Assembly (NCBI GenBank): GCA_947034895.1
Contig: OX344764.1
Span: 36,706,935 to 36,770,934 of the forward strand
From: Rhytidiadelphus loreus
Lineage: Eukaryota; Streptophyta; Bryopsida; Hypnales; Hylocomiaceae
Direction of reading: 5' to 3'
Length of the DNA stretch: 64,000 bases
Shown: positions 62,484 to 64,000 of the stretch, piece by piece
Position numbering within the stretch: the stretch's first letter is position 1
Layout: each line of letters begins with the position of its first letter
Position numbers and translations under genes: made by a program
The notes under the pieces: generated by a model
Database searches by the model: none
Seen by the model: only the letters and a program-made list of their open reading frames with translations
What the model was told of the DNA's origin: nothing

Positions 62484-64000
62484 TGGTCGCGGCGCAAGTG
62501 TCAGGCCGCCGGCGGATCGACCTATTGGCAGTGGTGGGCTCACGAGTGGATTCGTGACGACCCCGTGTAGTAAAGCAATGCAAAGCGCAGCGCAGTGTGA
62601 CGGAAGACTGACATTTGAATTCTTGTGGGAGTCTGCAGTAGAGCCGTCTCTCCGCGAAGTAGAAAACACTGACTGTAGTAGGAGGCCGTGGTTTGATCTC
62701 CGTTGGCGTCGGGAGTGAAGCTGTTCCCGTTCGCCCGGCCGGCATGTGGCCGCCGGAAAGGAGTGGAAGGGATAGTGGGAGGGGAGGATTGGTGGCGGAC
62801 GTAGGTTTCTTTTTTTTTCCTTCTGTAGTTTTCTTTCGTTGCCGACTTGTTTTTGTACATTTGGACTCCGCTGGGGATTTTGGTCAGTGGGTGGGTGCTT
62901 GGGCAGGAGTGGATCTGGGTGCCAACGGTGACCAGGATCGGACTGATTGTATGAATAGGCAAGCACAGCTTTTTGTTGGCCATCCGTGCTCTTGTTGTTG
63001 TCAGTGATGTATGATTCTCAAGTGCAGATTGGGTTGTGCATGTTTTCACCTGTAAGTGATTGGATGTGTTCCCTCGGGGGTGATGGATTCGCCACCTGCT
63101 GGTTTGTGTTGGCTGTGTTTTGGAGGCGTGTGCTGGCGGACTGACGGACGGGTCAGTGTTTTTCTGTTCTGGGGCGTTTGGGTGATGTATGTCGGCACTG
63201 TGCATTCTGAATTTTCTTGAGTTTTGGGTCTGGTTTTAGATTTGATGAGGGTTCGCGAATATGTTGCGCTTTCCTTCGGAGCGTTGGTGTGGATTTTTTG
63301 TTTTCGCCTGGAGAGGGAGATTTGGTGTGGAGCAATCATTTGCTGTGTTTATATTTGCCTCCGGGGTTGACTGTCAGATCGTCAATGATGACTGGCGCGG
63401 ATGCAATGCTTGAGAGTTTAGGATCCTATGTTTCCCAGCAGTGGGGGCCGATATGCAAACGCTGTACTTCAGGGTCACAGTGAACAGATAAGGTGAAACT
63501 ACCGAAAACCGTCACTTCGGGTGTGAAGGTTCCTTGCAAGCACTGGCCATTCATGAAATTGTTTTTATATACGTCCTCCATTTCCACTGCACCTACGGAT
63601 GTGTCGGGTGGATACCATATGTGCCAGGGTTCAAATCGTTTTTGGTAGATGACTGGAAACCAACACAAGACCAGATGTTTTGGTGGGGCTCATTCTCTTA
63701 ATCAGAATGTCCGCACTGTCGATGTTTTTTTAACAGTTTTGAGGGCATTGTAAAAAGCTGTTGGAATTGGGTTCTTCTACCTCAAGTGTTGGTACAGTCC
63801 ATTTTCCAATCAAAGATAATGAAGAATACAATAGCAATACCTTGGCACTTTGGTGGCACTCTTACGTAGTTGACAATGTGTCCGCAAAAAATCAAATGTC
63901 ATTTCCAAGTTGCAGAGGGCGTTCTTGTTTCTTCTAAAGTATTAGGTTTATAGTGTTCTTGATTACTGGAAGATGGAATTTGTCATCTATGTCCACGAGA
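62484..64000. other. Downstream of HMGB
   Basis: The start of this stretch is likely HMGB 3' UTR. Long minus-strand frames here and across the HMGB introns have Pro/Thr/His-rich composition and are antisense shadows. I see no further gene or repeat. Confidence 0.5.

Noticed and set aside
60725..62966. Long minus-strand frames (237 and 403 codons) across the HMGB gene
   Set aside because: They run antisense to verified HMGB exons and introns. Their His/Thr/Ser/Pro-rich composition mirrors the GT-rich plus strand.

Overview
The window is nuclear DNA of a land plant. The evidence is plant-type spliced genes with GT-AG introns: a four-substrate-class GMC long-chain alcohol oxidase, a GT47 exostosin-type Golgi glycosyltransferase, a plant HMGB protein and a mitochondrial uL14. 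There is also a telo-box promoter, a plant LINE 3' end, a 5S rRNA-like sequence and an alpha-tubulin pseudogene with an intron in a plant position. Gene density is low, about five genes in 64 kb, and the long AT-rich spacers are packed with small non-autonomous transposons. I cannot name the species. A bryophyte or another non-flowering plant is a guess, not a demonstration.

Layout: 1-1.97 kb is the decayed 3' end of a LINE with its poly(A). 2-7.1 kb is AT-rich repeat DNA. 7.8-12.5 kb (+) is a six-exon long-chain fatty alcohol oxidase whose predicted protein is 781 aa. 12.5-18.4 kb is repeat DNA. 18.4-21.7 kb (-) is a nine-exon GT47 glycosyltransferase gene, with a diverged 5S rRNA-like sequence in the same orientation 127 bases past its stop codon. 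21.7-26.7 kb has no gene I can support. 26.9-27.4 kb (+) is a single-exon mitochondrial ribosomal protein uL14. 28.7-30.2 kb (+) is an alpha-tubulin pseudogene with an internal inversion. 30.3-43 kb is repeat DNA. 44.7-45.55 kb (+) is a four-exon gene for a small secreted eight-cysteine protein that I do not recognise. 45.6-60 kb is spacer with transposon copies and some unidentified coding-like debris. 60.3-62.5 kb (+) is an HMGB chromatin protein gene with an upstream leader intron.

The genes do not form a pathway or cluster. They look like ordinary neighbours separated by mobile-element debris. The points most worth a second look are the 5S-like sequence in the glycosyltransferase 3' region, the orphan cysteine-rich secreted protein, a family of elements with TTAA or TTAT target duplications and CCCCTAAAGGACC ends (piggyBac-like, unusual in plants), and the inversion with a 29-base snap-back repeat inside the tubulin pseudogene. 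Three copies of an approximately 0.55-kb hAT-like MITE with 8-base target duplications are also clear. All gene models were spliced by eye from GT-AG signals, reading frame and family resemblance. No alignment or transcript data were available.
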